A stretch of DNA of 64,000 nt, taken from NCBI GenBank assembly GCA_934271235.1, contig CAKQQT010000005.1:1-64000 (forward strand), read 5' to 3'. The DNA is from an uncultured Clostridia bacterium. GTDB taxonomy: Bacteria > Bacillota > Clostridia > Peptostreptococcales > Anaerovoracaceae. Every line of letters starts with the position of its first letter. The stretch's first letter is position 1. A program made the position numbers and the translations under genes. The notes below the pieces were generated by a model, which saw nothing but the letters and a program-made list of their open reading frames with translations, was not told the origin of the DNA and ran no database searches. Below, piece by piece: positions 24,967-32,672 of this stretch.

Positions 24967-26346
24967 TTACTTCATTGTGCTTACATCGATCTCCAGTTCC
25001 ACGATCTTATTAAACAGCTGCCTTCGGCTGAGACCTATTTTTTCTGCAGCTCTGGTAATATTCCCATTGGTAATCCGCAGCGTGTTTAAAATGAACTGTC
25101 GATCAAAATTTGCCTTGGCCTCTTTGTAACTCATCTCGACTTCCGGCTCACTGCCGTCTTCCGGTCGAATGTTCGTAAGCAGATCTTTCGAGCTGCTTTC
25201 TTCCAGAGACAGTACTCCGCTGTCACCGGACAGAATGATCATCCTTTCGATGATGTTTTTCAGTTCTCGGATGTTTCCGCTGTATTCCTGCCGAAGCAGC
25301 CAGTCTCTGGCAGCGTTCTCCACGCTGTGGATCCGTTTCCCCGTTTCTTTTTCATATTTCCCGATAAAAAACCGTATGAATGCCGGAATATCCTCTCTTC
25401 TTTCTCGCAGCGGCGGAAGCTTGATCTCAATGGTATTGATACGATAGAGGAAATCCTGACGAAAGGTTTTTTCAAGCACCATTTCGTTCAAAGGCTGATT
25501 GGTCGCAGTTACAAGGCGAAAATCAACCGGGATCAACATTCCGGATCCAATTCGCTCGATCTCTTTTTTTTCCAGAACGCGCAGCAGCATGACCTGTACA
25601 TCCAAACTGAGCTCACCGATTTCATCCAAAAATACCGTTCCTCCTGCCGCTTGCTCCAGTTTTCCGATCCGTCTCGAAACAGCACCGGTAAACGCTCCTT
25701 TTTCATGACCAAACAGCTCCGACTCAATCAGCTCATGAGGGTATTGCTGGCAGTTGATTGCTATGAAGGGTTTTTCACGTCTGGCGCTTCTGCGGTGGAT
25801 CTCTTCTGCAACAATCTCCTTGCCGGTTCCGGATTCACCGGTAATCAGCACATTAGCGGAAGTCCCGGCCACAAGATCCACCATTTCCCATACCTTTTGC
25901 ATAGCAGGATTTTTGCTTTTCAGAAGGAATTTTTCGCTATTTTCGTATTGGATGGATTTCATGTTTGCCATCTCCAACCTTGCAGCTGCTTTTTCGATCT
26001 CCATCAGCAGCTCGTCCGGATTATAGCTCTTGACAAAATAACTGAATGCACCCAGTTTCATCGCCTCTACCGCGGTTTCGATGGAGCCGTATCCGGTAGT
26101 CATAATTACTTCGATCCGATCGGCATATCGTTTCTTCACCTCCTGTAAAAATGCCAGACCATTCATTCCCGGCATTATAATATCCGATAGGATGATATTG
26201 TAAAACTCCTGCTGCAGCAGCTGAAGTGCCTCTTCTGCGCTTCCTGCTGCGGCAGCAGCATATTCCTTGCTTTCCAGCAGCATTTTATAGGTTTCCCTGC
26301 AGTCTGCCTCATCATCAACGATCAAAATCCTCAGATACTGGTTCAT
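24967..26346 (-). CDS. Sigma-54-dependent response regulator (NtrC/AtoC type)
   Basis: 459 residues in three parts: receiver (phospho-acceptor D55, acidic D11-D12), AAA+ domain with Walker A GESGTGKE at 170-177 and the sigma-54-contacting loop GAFTGA at 217-222, and a Fis-type helix-turn-helix at the end ([23 protein letters not shown]). It opens sigma-54 promoters when phosphorylated. One base separates it from the kinase gene. The only sigma-54 promoter I see in the window is that of nhaC-ortAB directly downstream, the obvious target. Confidence 0.92.
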   Translation of the reverse strand: MNQYLRILIVDDEADCRETYKMLLESKEYAAAAAGSAEEALQLLQQEFYNIILSDIIMPGMNGLAFLQEVKKRYADRIEVIMTTGYGSIETAVEAMKLGAFSYFVKSYNPDELLMEIEKAAARLEMANMKSIQYENSEKFLLKSKNPAMQKVWEMVDLVAGTSANVLITGESGTGKEIVAEEIHRRSARREKPFIAINCQQYPHELIESELFGHEKGAFTGAVSRRIGKLEQAAGGTVFLDEIGELSLDVQVMLLRVLEKKEIERIGSGMLIPVDFRLVTATNQPLNEMVLEKTFRQDFLYRINTIEIKLPPLRERREDIPAFIRFFIGKYEKETGKRIHSVENAARDWLLRQEYSGNIRELKNIIERMIILSGDSGVLSLEESSSKDLLTNIRPEDGSEPEVEMSYKEAKANFDRQFILNTLRITNGNITRAAEKIGLSRRQLFNKIVELEIDVSTMK

Positions 26347-26347
26347 C

Positions 26348-28381
26348 TTACACCTGTCCCTGCGGGATATGGATCAGGAACGTGGTTCCTTCTCCTTCCC
26401 GACTTTTTACTTCAATATTTCCGCCCAGTTTCGCCACCTCGGAATATACGATAAAAAGCCCCAGCCCGGTTCCCTTACCCGGTTCCTTTGTGGTAAAAAA
26501 CGGGTTAAATAAATGCCTTTGGTTTTTCTCCGAAATACCGCAGCCTGTATCGCTGCAGATAAGCACCACGGAGTTTTCTTCTCTGTACGCTCGCAGCTGC
26601 AGTCTTCCGCCTTGCGGCATAGCATCCACGCTGTTCGACACCAAATTATGAAGGATGTGCTTCAACGCCTCCTCGCCGGAAATGAGCCGAAGTGTTTCCT
26701 CGCAGTCGATCTCCACCCGGATCCCGGCTGTAGAGAAGTCCTTTTCCTGGAGCAGGACTACAGATTCCAGCAGCCTGCGGATAGGTATCTCCGTCTGCGT
26801 ATCGTCAGATACACGCCAAAAATTCATTACGTTGTCTATGATTTCACCGGCGCGCTTCACACTGTCATCTACATAGTCCAATGACTTGTTCAGTGCGGTA
26901 TCTTCCCTATGACGGTTTCGTATGATATAACTTTGGGTCCGAATCACGCCTAATGGATTTCGAATCTGATGGGCCATTCCACCTGCTAGCTGTCCGATGG
27001 CAATCATCTTAGAGGACTGAAGCAGTTTCTGGCTGCTGATCTCGTCCAGCGTAATATCACGCACCACAAGAAGCACTGCAGGATGCATGGTGCTTTCCTC
27101 AGAAAAGCTCGCCGGTACGCTGCGCATTTCATAAACGGCATGCTCCACTTGCACCTTGCGAACGACAGGCTTCTCACCTTTCAAAGTTTCTGCTATCATG
27201 CACGAATCTGTTTCGCTGCTGCACTCCTCACATTGCAGATTCCCGCAGAATTTCCGCAATAGCACAGAACATGCAGCACCTTCTTCTTCCAGGTTTCTTC
27301 CATCGAACTGACTGCCAAAAAAGCGGTAGCTTCCATTGATGATCCTTCCTTTTTCATTGACTAAAACGACTCCCTCCGGCATCTGATCGAAAATCAACTG
27401 CAGTTCATTTTTGCGTGCCGCGAGTTCTCTGGTCCGTTTATTTACCTGCTTGCGCAGGGAGCGGTTATTCAGCTGTGCTGCTAGAATCGCACACAAAAGG
27501 GCTACTGCCATAATAAAAAGAATCTTCCCCGTTTCGGAATTTGATTTTACGCTGATCAGCGGAGTAGAAATGCCAAACCATTTCTGTTGGATTTTCTCAA
27601 GCTGCCCTCGCTCGTTGATGGTTTTAATTGCTCTGTTTAAGATAGGTACCAGTTCTGATTTTGTTTTTGGCAAAGCTAGGCATACCGGCTCTTCATATAG
27701 GGATGTCCCGATGGTTTCAAGTTTATCAGCAATTCCTAGCTTCCCAGCATAATAGGAAACTACCGGCTCATCACCGATAACACCGTCTGTTTTGCCTTCG
27801 ATCAGCAGTTTCAGACCTTCGCCCACATCATGGACATAGATCAGTTCTGCTTCCGGATAGAAAGTCTCCATGTACCAGTTGGCATAGTCGCCTTCCTGTG
27901 TTGCCACCCGCATATGATGGATGTCAGATTTTTGATAATTTTGGGTTGCCATTGCTGCCATAATCGTGCGGAGCATATAGATAGGTTCTGTAAATACGAA
28001 GTATTTCTCCCGTTCTTCATTTACGAACATATCACACAGATCTGTTTCGCCTTCTTTCAACGTTTGAAGGGCTTCGCTCCACTTATACGGAACCGTTGAA
28101 ATCTCGATTCCAAGTTCCAGAGACAGCTGGCTCATGTAGTCGATGACCACCCCTTTATACGCACCGTCTTCATCCACGAAGCGCAGCGGCGGCGCACTAT
28201 CATCCGCACCATAAACCAAGACCCAATCCGGTATGTAAGTGTTTATTATTTTCTCATAATCTTCTTTATCTCTTCTATCCTGTCCTGCCATAATACCAAC
28301 GCTGAGTATTGACGCATTCAGAATAAATACAAGCACTCCGATTGCCAGACTTGTCCGATGCTCTGATACAAACTTCCTCAT
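26348..28381 (-). CDS. Sensor histidine kinase with extracellular amino-acid-binding domain
   Basis: 677 residues: membrane segment 12-32, an extracellular SBP_bac_3 (glutamine-binding-protein-like) domain about 50-275, second membrane segment about 287-303, a PAS-like domain about 330-430, then the kinase with phospho-acceptor H471 (GGMAHQIRNPLG) and the ATPase motifs DTGCGIS and GKGTGLGLF. The PAS part holds five cysteines (371, 379, 384, 387, 394), a possible metal or redox site. It probably senses an external amino acid and controls ortAB through the adjacent regulator. Its ATG has no ribosome-binding site but overlaps the stop of a short leader ORF. Confidence 0.9.
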   Translation of the reverse strand: MRKFVSEHRTSLAIGVLVFILNASILSVGIMAGQDRRDKEDYEKIINTYIPDWVLVYGADDSAPPLRFVDEDGAYKGVVIDYMSQLSLELGIEISTVPYKWSEALQTLKEGETDLCDMFVNEEREKYFVFTEPIYMLRTIMAAMATQNYQKSDIHHMRVATQEGDYANWYMETFYPEAELIYVHDVGEGLKLLIEGKTDGVIGDEPVVSYYAGKLGIADKLETIGTSLYEEPVCLALPKTKSELVPILNRAIKTINERGQLEKIQQKWFGISTPLISVKSNSETGKILFIMAVALLCAILAAQLNNRSLRKQVNKRTRELAARKNELQLIFDQMPEGVVLVNEKGRIINGSYRFFGSQFDGRNLEEEGAACSVLLRKFCGNLQCEECSSETDSCMIAETLKGEKPVVRKVQVEHAVYEMRSVPASFSEESTMHPAVLLVVRDITLDEISSQKLLQSSKMIAIGQLAGGMAHQIRNPLGVIRTQSYIIRNRHREDTALNKSLDYVDDSVKRAGEIIDNVMNFWRVSDDTQTEIPIRRLLESVVLLQEKDFSTAGIRVEIDCEETLRLISGEEALKHILHNLVSNSVDAMPQGGRLQLRAYREENSVVLICSDTGCGISEKNQRHLFNPFFTTKEPGKGTGLGLFIVYSEVAKLGGNIEVKSREGEGTTFLIHIPQGQV

Positions 28382-28440
28382 TGTATTTCGTGGACTGTGC
28401 TCATAATACAGCTGTAATTTGCTTCAAATTTCGTAATCAT
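28378..28440 (-). CDS. 20-residue leader ORF coupled to the kinase gene
   Basis: A frame of 20 codons starting MITKFEANYS and ending HEIQ. It has a strong ribosome-binding site (AAGGAGG seven bases before its ATG) and its stop TGA overlaps the kinase ATG as ATGA (28378-28381). The kinase start itself lacks any Shine-Dalgarno sequence, so kinase translation should depend on ribosomes finishing this ORF. It may only be a coupling device, or the kinase could start at this ATG in an ancestral longer frame; the two frames differ. Confidence 0.6.
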   Translation of the reverse strand: MITKFEANYSCIMSTVHEIQ

Positions 28441-28585
28441 TTTGTTTCCTCCTTGTTCCCCCGCTTCTTCGCGAAGTCTTCGCGTCCGGACCGTATGGAA
28501 ATTCCGAAAAACAAATTTTGTGAGAAAATGACTCCTTCTTATTGTACCACATTCCACAATGGAAATGAAAGTCCATAAAAAATGT

Positions 28586-28646
28586 TTGTAAAACCATTGA
28601 TGCGGCAACTCGTTTTTTCAACATTTCCAAAACGGCAGTTTTACAA
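28586..28646. repeat. 9-bp inverted repeat next to the DnaA-box cluster
   Basis: TTGTAAAAC (28586-28594) and GTTTTACAA (28638-28646) are perfect complements 43 bases apart, in the 505-base gap between the kinase and the aminopeptidase. A second, short palindrome TTCCATTGTGGAA lies just downstream of it at about 28550-28562 and falls in a possible kinase promoter (TTTCAT, 18 bases, TACAAT on the minus strand). Confidence 0.4.
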
Positions 28647-28658
28647 GCATTGCGGGCT

Positions 28659-28791
28659 TTATCCACAATACCATGCCGGATTGTATACAATTTATTTCAC
28701 ATTTGCTTGTGGATAACTCAATGTCTGATAAAGGTTCAATTTTCAATCTATTTGATATAGTTTCCTATTTGTCAAGAGCAAGTTATCCACA
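28659..28791. promoter_or_regulatory. Cluster of three perfect DnaA boxes
   Basis: TTATCCACA occurs at 28659-28667 and 28783-28791 on the plus strand and at 28708-28716 on the minus strand, all exact, within 133 AT-rich intergenic bases. No dnaA or dnaN is near, so this is not a standard oriC. It could titrate DnaA or regulate the neighbouring genes, like the DnaA-box clusters of Bacillus. Confidence 0.6.
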
Positions 28792-28811
28792 GATTTTTGC
28801 AAAGATTTCTG

Positions 28812-28855
28812 AAGAAAAAGCTCCTACCCGGATTTCGCGTCCGCCGCAGGAGTTT
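28812..28855 (-). terminator. Terminator of the M18 aminopeptidase gene
   Basis: AAA(G)CTCCT (28817-28825) pairs with AGGAGTTT (28848-28855), with further pairing inside (GGA/TCC); on the minus strand TTTTTCTTC follows. It lies 33 bases past the stop. Confidence 0.7.
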
Positions 28856-28887
28856 CTTTTGTTTTCCTTGGTCTTATTCTTTTTTTC

Positions 28888-30291
28888 TTAACGCATCTCT
28901 CTGAGGAAAACCTCGTATCCGCGCTTTGTTTCATAGATATCGGCCTTGCTGGTCAGTTCCCAAGGCGCGTGCATGTTCAGCACCGCTACGCCGCAGTCGA
29001 TGACGTTCATGCCGTACAGCGCCAGAATGTACGCGATGGTACCGCCGCCGCCGACGTCGACCTTGCCGAGTTCCGCAAGCTGGAAACGAACTTTGGCGTC
29101 ATCCATGATCTTCCGGATCTTCGCGATGTATTCCGCGTTGGCGTCGTTGGAGCCGGATTTTCCTCTCGCGCCGGTGAACTTGTTGAATACCATGCCGCAG
29201 CCCGCGATCGAAGAATTCTTCTTTTCGTAGGCTTCCGCATAGAGCGGATCATAGGCCGCGTTGACATCGGAGGAAAGCATATTGGAGTTCTTCAGCGTTC
29301 TGCGCAGGGCAAGGTCGCTGTACGCGCCCATCCGGTCGAGCAGCTCCGCCACAGTGTTTTCGAAGAATCTGGATTCCATGCCGGTCGCGCCGACACTGCC
29401 GATCTCTTCTTTATCGACCAGAATGCAGCAGGCCGTCTTTTCCACATGCTCCACGTCGAGGATCGCTTTGAGCGAAGTGAACGCGCAGACGCGGTCGTCC
29501 TGACCGTAGGACATGATCAGGCTGCGGTCGATACCCGCTTCTCTCGCCTTGCCTGCCGGTACGATCTCCAGTTCCGCCGAAAGGAAATCCTCTTCTTCGA
29601 TATCATATTTTTCCTTCAAGAGGCTCAGGATATTGGCTTTTGTCGCTTCCTTTTCTTTTTTGCTCTCGTCTTTATCGTCCTGTTTCAGCGGGCGGCTGCC
29701 GATCAGCACATCGAGCTGTTCGCCCTCGATCACGACGGAAGCTTTCTTTTCCATCTGTTTCGCAGCCAGATGCGGCAGCAGATCGGTCACGCTGACAACC
29801 GGATCATCCTCAGCCTCTCCGATGACAATGTTGACCTTACTTCCGTCCTTTTTAGCTACAACGCCGTGGATCGCCAGCGGAAGCGCAACCCACTGATATT
29901 TTTTCACGCCGCCGTAATAGTGCGTATCCAGATAGGTAAATCCGGTTTCCTCGTACAGCGGATTTTGTTTCACGTCCAAGCGCGGCGAGTCAATGTGCGC
30001 GCCGAGGATGTTCATACCCTTTTCTAAGGCTTCGCTGCCGATGTGGAACAGGATCACCGCCTTATCCATATTGACGGCATACACCTTATCGCCCGCTTTC
30101 AGCGTTTCCCCGACTTCGATGATCGTTTCCAGATCCCGATTGCCTGCGGCCTTTGCCATCTGCACCGTCAGTGCCGCGCATTCTCTCTCTGTCTTGCCGC
30201 GGCTCAAAAAATCGCGGTATTCGCCGCAGAGCGCTTCCAGCTCGGCAAGCTGCTTTTCGTTATAATCATTCCAGGCATTTACTTTTTCCAT
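28888..30291 (-). CDS. M18-family zinc aminopeptidase
   Basis: 467 residues, full length for bacterial aminopeptidase I. Metal-binding motifs are visible: GAHIDSPR (H99, D101), the VDKEEIGSVGATG motif carrying catalytic Glu, and the C-terminal CGVAVLNMHAPWELTSK. It removes N-terminal residues from peptides inside the cell, feeding amino-acid fermentation. Start ATG follows AGAGG. Standalone gene with its own terminator. Confidence 0.93.
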   Translation of the reverse strand: MEKVNAWNDYNEKQLAELEALCGEYRDFLSRGKTERECAALTVQMAKAAGNRDLETIIEVGETLKAGDKVYAVNMDKAVILFHIGSEALEKGMNILGAHIDSPRLDVKQNPLYEETGFTYLDTHYYGGVKKYQWVALPLAIHGVVAKKDGSKVNIVIGEAEDDPVVSVTDLLPHLAAKQMEKKASVVIEGEQLDVLIGSRPLKQDDKDESKKEKEATKANILSLLKEKYDIEEEDFLSAELEIVPAGKAREAGIDRSLIMSYGQDDRVCAFTSLKAILDVEHVEKTACCILVDKEEIGSVGATGMESRFFENTVAELLDRMGAYSDLALRRTLKNSNMLSSDVNAAYDPLYAEAYEKKNSSIAGCGMVFNKFTGARGKSGSNDANAEYIAKIRKIMDDAKVRFQLAELGKVDVGGGGTIAYILALYGMNVIDCGVAVLNMHAPWELTSKADIYETKRGYEVFLREMR

Positions 30292-30411
30292 CTGTTTTGA
30301 TACCTCTTTTATCTTAAAATTCTGAATCTGATCAATAGAAGTATTATACCACCTTTAGGCTGTTTTCACGCATTTCGGGAGATGAAATCTCTGTTGCTTC
30401 GTTGTTGTCCT

Positions 30412-30630
30412 TTATTTTTTACAAGCTTTCTCATATTCCATCTGCAGTTCTTCCACAAGGTATTCCTCACTCATGCAGTGCATATCAGAGACTCCGTTTG
30501 AAATCAGGTCATAAACCGCTGAATGATAAAAAAAGTCCAACGCTTCCTCAATGGAAATATCCAGTTTTTTGGCAAAACGTTGTACTATGCGCGCATATTT
30601 TTTCTGGAGTAAAATCGGGTTTGCGTTCAT
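30412..30630 (-). CDS. DUF3791-like small protein (first)
   Basis: 72 residues with the pattern KYARIVQRFAKKLDISIEEALDFFYHSAVYDLISNG, then SDMHCMSEEYLVEEL, which I associate with small proteins that accompany DUF3990 genes in Firmicutes. It overlaps the DUF3990 gene by four bases and is last of a three-gene unit. A partner or antitoxin-like role is inferred from this constant neighbourhood only. Base composition is lower in G+C than in the flanks. Confidence 0.6.
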   Translation of the reverse strand: MNANPILLQKKYARIVQRFAKKLDISIEEALDFFYHSAVYDLISNGVSDMHCMSEEYLVEELQMEYEKACKK

Positions 30631-30923
30631 ATCGCCTCGCTCCTCTCAAATTGAAGCAATTCTATTGCATACTCAGTACGAAAGCAGATTTGTAAATTGG
30701 GTTCTTCAAACCGAAGTCTTTTAATCGCTTCCCGCTTATCGATCAATCCGTCAAAGAACAACTCCACTGTATTAAAAACTTTATCGTTAGCAACACCACC
30801 GATTACAAGATCATACCCCGTCTGATCCTGTCCTTTGCGGCATTTCAGAATAAAATCCAACCATCTGGAATGCAGCAGATCAGGTTTTTCGATTGAAAGA
30901 AAAGATCCGTGATAAAGTTTCAT
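30627..30923 (-). CDS. DUF3990 (ADP-ribosyltransferase-like), internally shortened
   Basis: 98 residues. It begins MKLYHGS, the start of the ART-like DUF3990 fold, and ends with YDLVIGGVANDKVFNTVELFFDGLIDKREAIKRL and QICFRTEYAIELL, the usual C-terminal half. Full members are, as I recall, about 150-160 residues, so the middle section (after IEKPDLLHSR) seems deleted in frame. The central NAD-binding strands would be missing. It overlaps both neighbours by four bases, so the operon structure is intact although the enzyme probably is not. Confidence 0.6.
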   Translation of the reverse strand: MKLYHGSFLSIEKPDLLHSRWLDFILKCRKGQDQTGYDLVIGGVANDKVFNTVELFFDGLIDKREAIKRLRFEEPNLQICFRTEYAIELLQFERSEAI

Positions 30924-31195
30924 ACCTGTACACCTCGTTTCTGCATAAAGTCTAAAATATCATTTAAGATATATTCTTTGCTCTGTGTATGCAGCATCTC
31001 ATATTCCGGTACGATGTAGCTGTTCAAAATGCTGCTTTTTTTTGTGAGAGCATCGTAGACAACTGCTGCATCAACCCCAAGCTGTCGGGCAAGATTCTCG
31101 ATGCAAAAGATTGCAAACTCCAATTGTTCCGATGTTGTAATCGGTGAAATCTCTATGAAATTCTTTTTGACATCCTTTGGTCGGTTTTCTTCCAT
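30920..31195 (-). CDS. DUF3791-like small protein (second)
   Basis: 91 residues. The core EFAIFCIENLARQLGVDAAVVYDALTKKSSILNSYIVPEYEMLHTQSKEYILNDILDFM matches DUF3791, including the LHTQSKEYI signature. First gene of the three-gene unit with DUF3990 and the second small protein. Start ATG follows AGGAAAGGG at some distance. The cassette has its own SigA-type promoter. Confidence 0.7.
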   Translation of the reverse strand: MEENRPKDVKKNFIEISPITTSEQLEFAIFCIENLARQLGVDAAVVYDALTKKSSILNSYIVPEYEMLHTQSKEYILNDILDFMQKRGVQV

Positions 31196-31280
31196 TTGAT
31201 ACTACCCTTTCCTGGTTTACCCCTATTTTATTGCAGTGCATGTCGGCATAGCCTATTGGTATGTAGGTTGCCATAACTAT

Positions 31281-31309
31281 AGTATACTTGATTTTTTAAT
31301 CTGAAACAA
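31281..31309 (-). promoter_or_regulatory. Promoter of the DUF3791/DUF3990 unit
   Basis: On the minus strand TTGTTT (31304-31309) and TATACT (31281-31286), spacer 17 bases, 86 bases before the first start codon. Confidence 0.6.
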
Positions 31310-31326
31310 GCTTGATTTAAAACAAG

Positions 31327-31378
31327 CCCCGCATCCTTGCAGACAGGAAATCGTTTGTCTGTCTGTAAAGATGCGGGG
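31327..31378 (-). terminator. Terminator of the citrate synthase operon
   Basis: CCCCGCATC (31327-31335) pairs with GATGCGGGG (31370-31378), and inner segments CAGACAG/CTGTCTG extend the stem. On the minus strand CTTGTTTTAAA follows. It lies 20 bases past the isocitrate dehydrogenase stop. Confidence 0.78.
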
Positions 31379-31398
31379 GTTTGCACACTTTTATCCTT

Positions 31399-32556
31399 TT
31401 ATCCCAGCTTCGCGATCACATAGTCTGCGAACGCTTCGCAGGTCGCGCCCTCGCGCGTGCCGGTCACAACCACAGCTTTTTCGGTCTCATTGCAGGTCGT
31501 CAGTGCCGCCGCCAGTTGGTCCGCTTTGGCAATCAGACCGATATGACGCAGCAGCATCTCGGCTGCCTTGAAGATACTGGCAGGGTTCGCGTAATCCGCC
31601 AGCCCCTCCTCTACCATACGCGGCGCGGAGCCATGAATAGCTTCAAACATCGCGTAATGGTCGCCGATATTGGCGCTGCCTGCCGTACCGACGCCGCCCT
31701 GGATCTCCGCTGCTTCGTCAGTGATGATGTCACCGTACAGATTCGGCAGGACGAATACCTGAAACTTGCTTCTGATGGCCGGGTTGACCAGATTCGCGGT
31801 CATGATGTCGATATACCAGTCCTCCGCGGTGATGCCCGGATAATCCGCGGCAACCTCATGGCAGATCTGCGTAAAATTGCCATCGGTCTTTTTCATAATA
31901 TTGGCTTTGGTCACGATCGCCACATTGTCCTTGCCGTTTGCCTTGGCGTATTCAAAGGCCGCGCGGGCGATGCGTCTGGTGCCAGGCTCGGTGGTTACCT
32001 TAAAATCCATGGCAAGCATGCCCGGAATTTCCACACCGCGGCTGCCCAGGACGTATTCTCCCTCAGTGTTTTCCCGATAGAACATCCAGTCGATGCCCTC
32101 TGCCGGAACAGAAACCGGTCTGACATTGGCATATAAGTCCAGCTCTCTTCTGAGCGTGACATTGGCGCTCTCCATCGTGCCGCCCTTCGGGGTTGTTGTC
32201 GGTCCTTTGAGAATGACGTCACATGCTTTGATAGCTTCCAGAACATCGGTCGGAACTGCTTCTCCCAGCGCCATTCTGTTCTCAATCGTCAATCCCTCGA
32301 TCTCTCGAAGTACGATACGTCCTGCGGCGATTTCGTCCGCAAGCAAAGTCTCCAGCAGTCGTTTTGCCTGTTTCATAATGATCGGTCCGATCCCGTCGCC
32401 GCCGCAAAGCCCAACGGTTACAGTTTGGAGCGCCGCGTAATCCTTAGCCGGCTCCGCTTTCGCCATGCGATCTGTTCTCGCGAGCTGCTCTCTGAGCAGT
32501 GCTTCAAACTGCGCGGCAGCTTCTTGTATGTATGCTTCTCGGTTTTTTTCACTCAT
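31399..32556 (-). CDS. icd: Isocitrate dehydrogenase (isocitrate/isopropylmalate family)
   Basis: 385 residues from the ATG at 32556 behind AGAAGGA; a longer frame would use a GTG without support. Family motifs: GGDGIGPIIM near the start, the substrate loop ESANVTLRRELDLYANVRPV, FYRENTEGEY, and the metal site NLYGDIITDEAAEIQGGVG, then the NAD-side region AMFEAIHGSAP. Context (Re-citrate synthase, aconitase) makes isocitrate the substrate and 2-oxoglutarate the product. Cofactor preference not decided. The N-terminal 40 residues are an extra helix-rich extension. Confidence 0.88.
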   Translation of the reverse strand: MSEKNREAYIQEAAAQFEALLREQLARTDRMAKAEPAKDYAALQTVTVGLCGGDGIGPIIMKQAKRLLETLLADEIAAGRIVLREIEGLTIENRMALGEAVPTDVLEAIKACDVILKGPTTTPKGGTMESANVTLRRELDLYANVRPVSVPAEGIDWMFYRENTEGEYVLGSRGVEIPGMLAMDFKVTTEPGTRRIARAAFEYAKANGKDNVAIVTKANIMKKTDGNFTQICHEVAADYPGITAEDWYIDIMTANLVNPAIRSKFQVFVLPNLYGDIITDEAAEIQGGVGTAGSANIGDHYAMFEAIHGSAPRMVEEGLADYANPASIFKAAEMLLRHIGLIAKADQLAAALTTCNETEKAVVVTGTREGATCEAFADYVIAKLG

Positions 32557-32672
32557 AATTCTTGTCCTTCTTTTGTTTATCGCGTTTCCTGCCACAGGAA
32601 CCGACCATAGCCGGCCAGGCAGTCCTTATTCCCTTTATGACAGCGATGCTCCGCTATCAATCGCAAGATCTG

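Noticed and set aside
28424..28690. 88-codon minus-strand frame across the DnaA-box region
   Set aside because: No ribosome-binding site, no homology that I recognise, and it crosses the leader ORF of the kinase in another frame.
28659..28791. Chromosomal origin of replication
   Set aside because: Three DnaA boxes but no dnaA, dnaN, rpmH or long AT-rich unwinding element nearby; kept only as a DnaA-box cluster.
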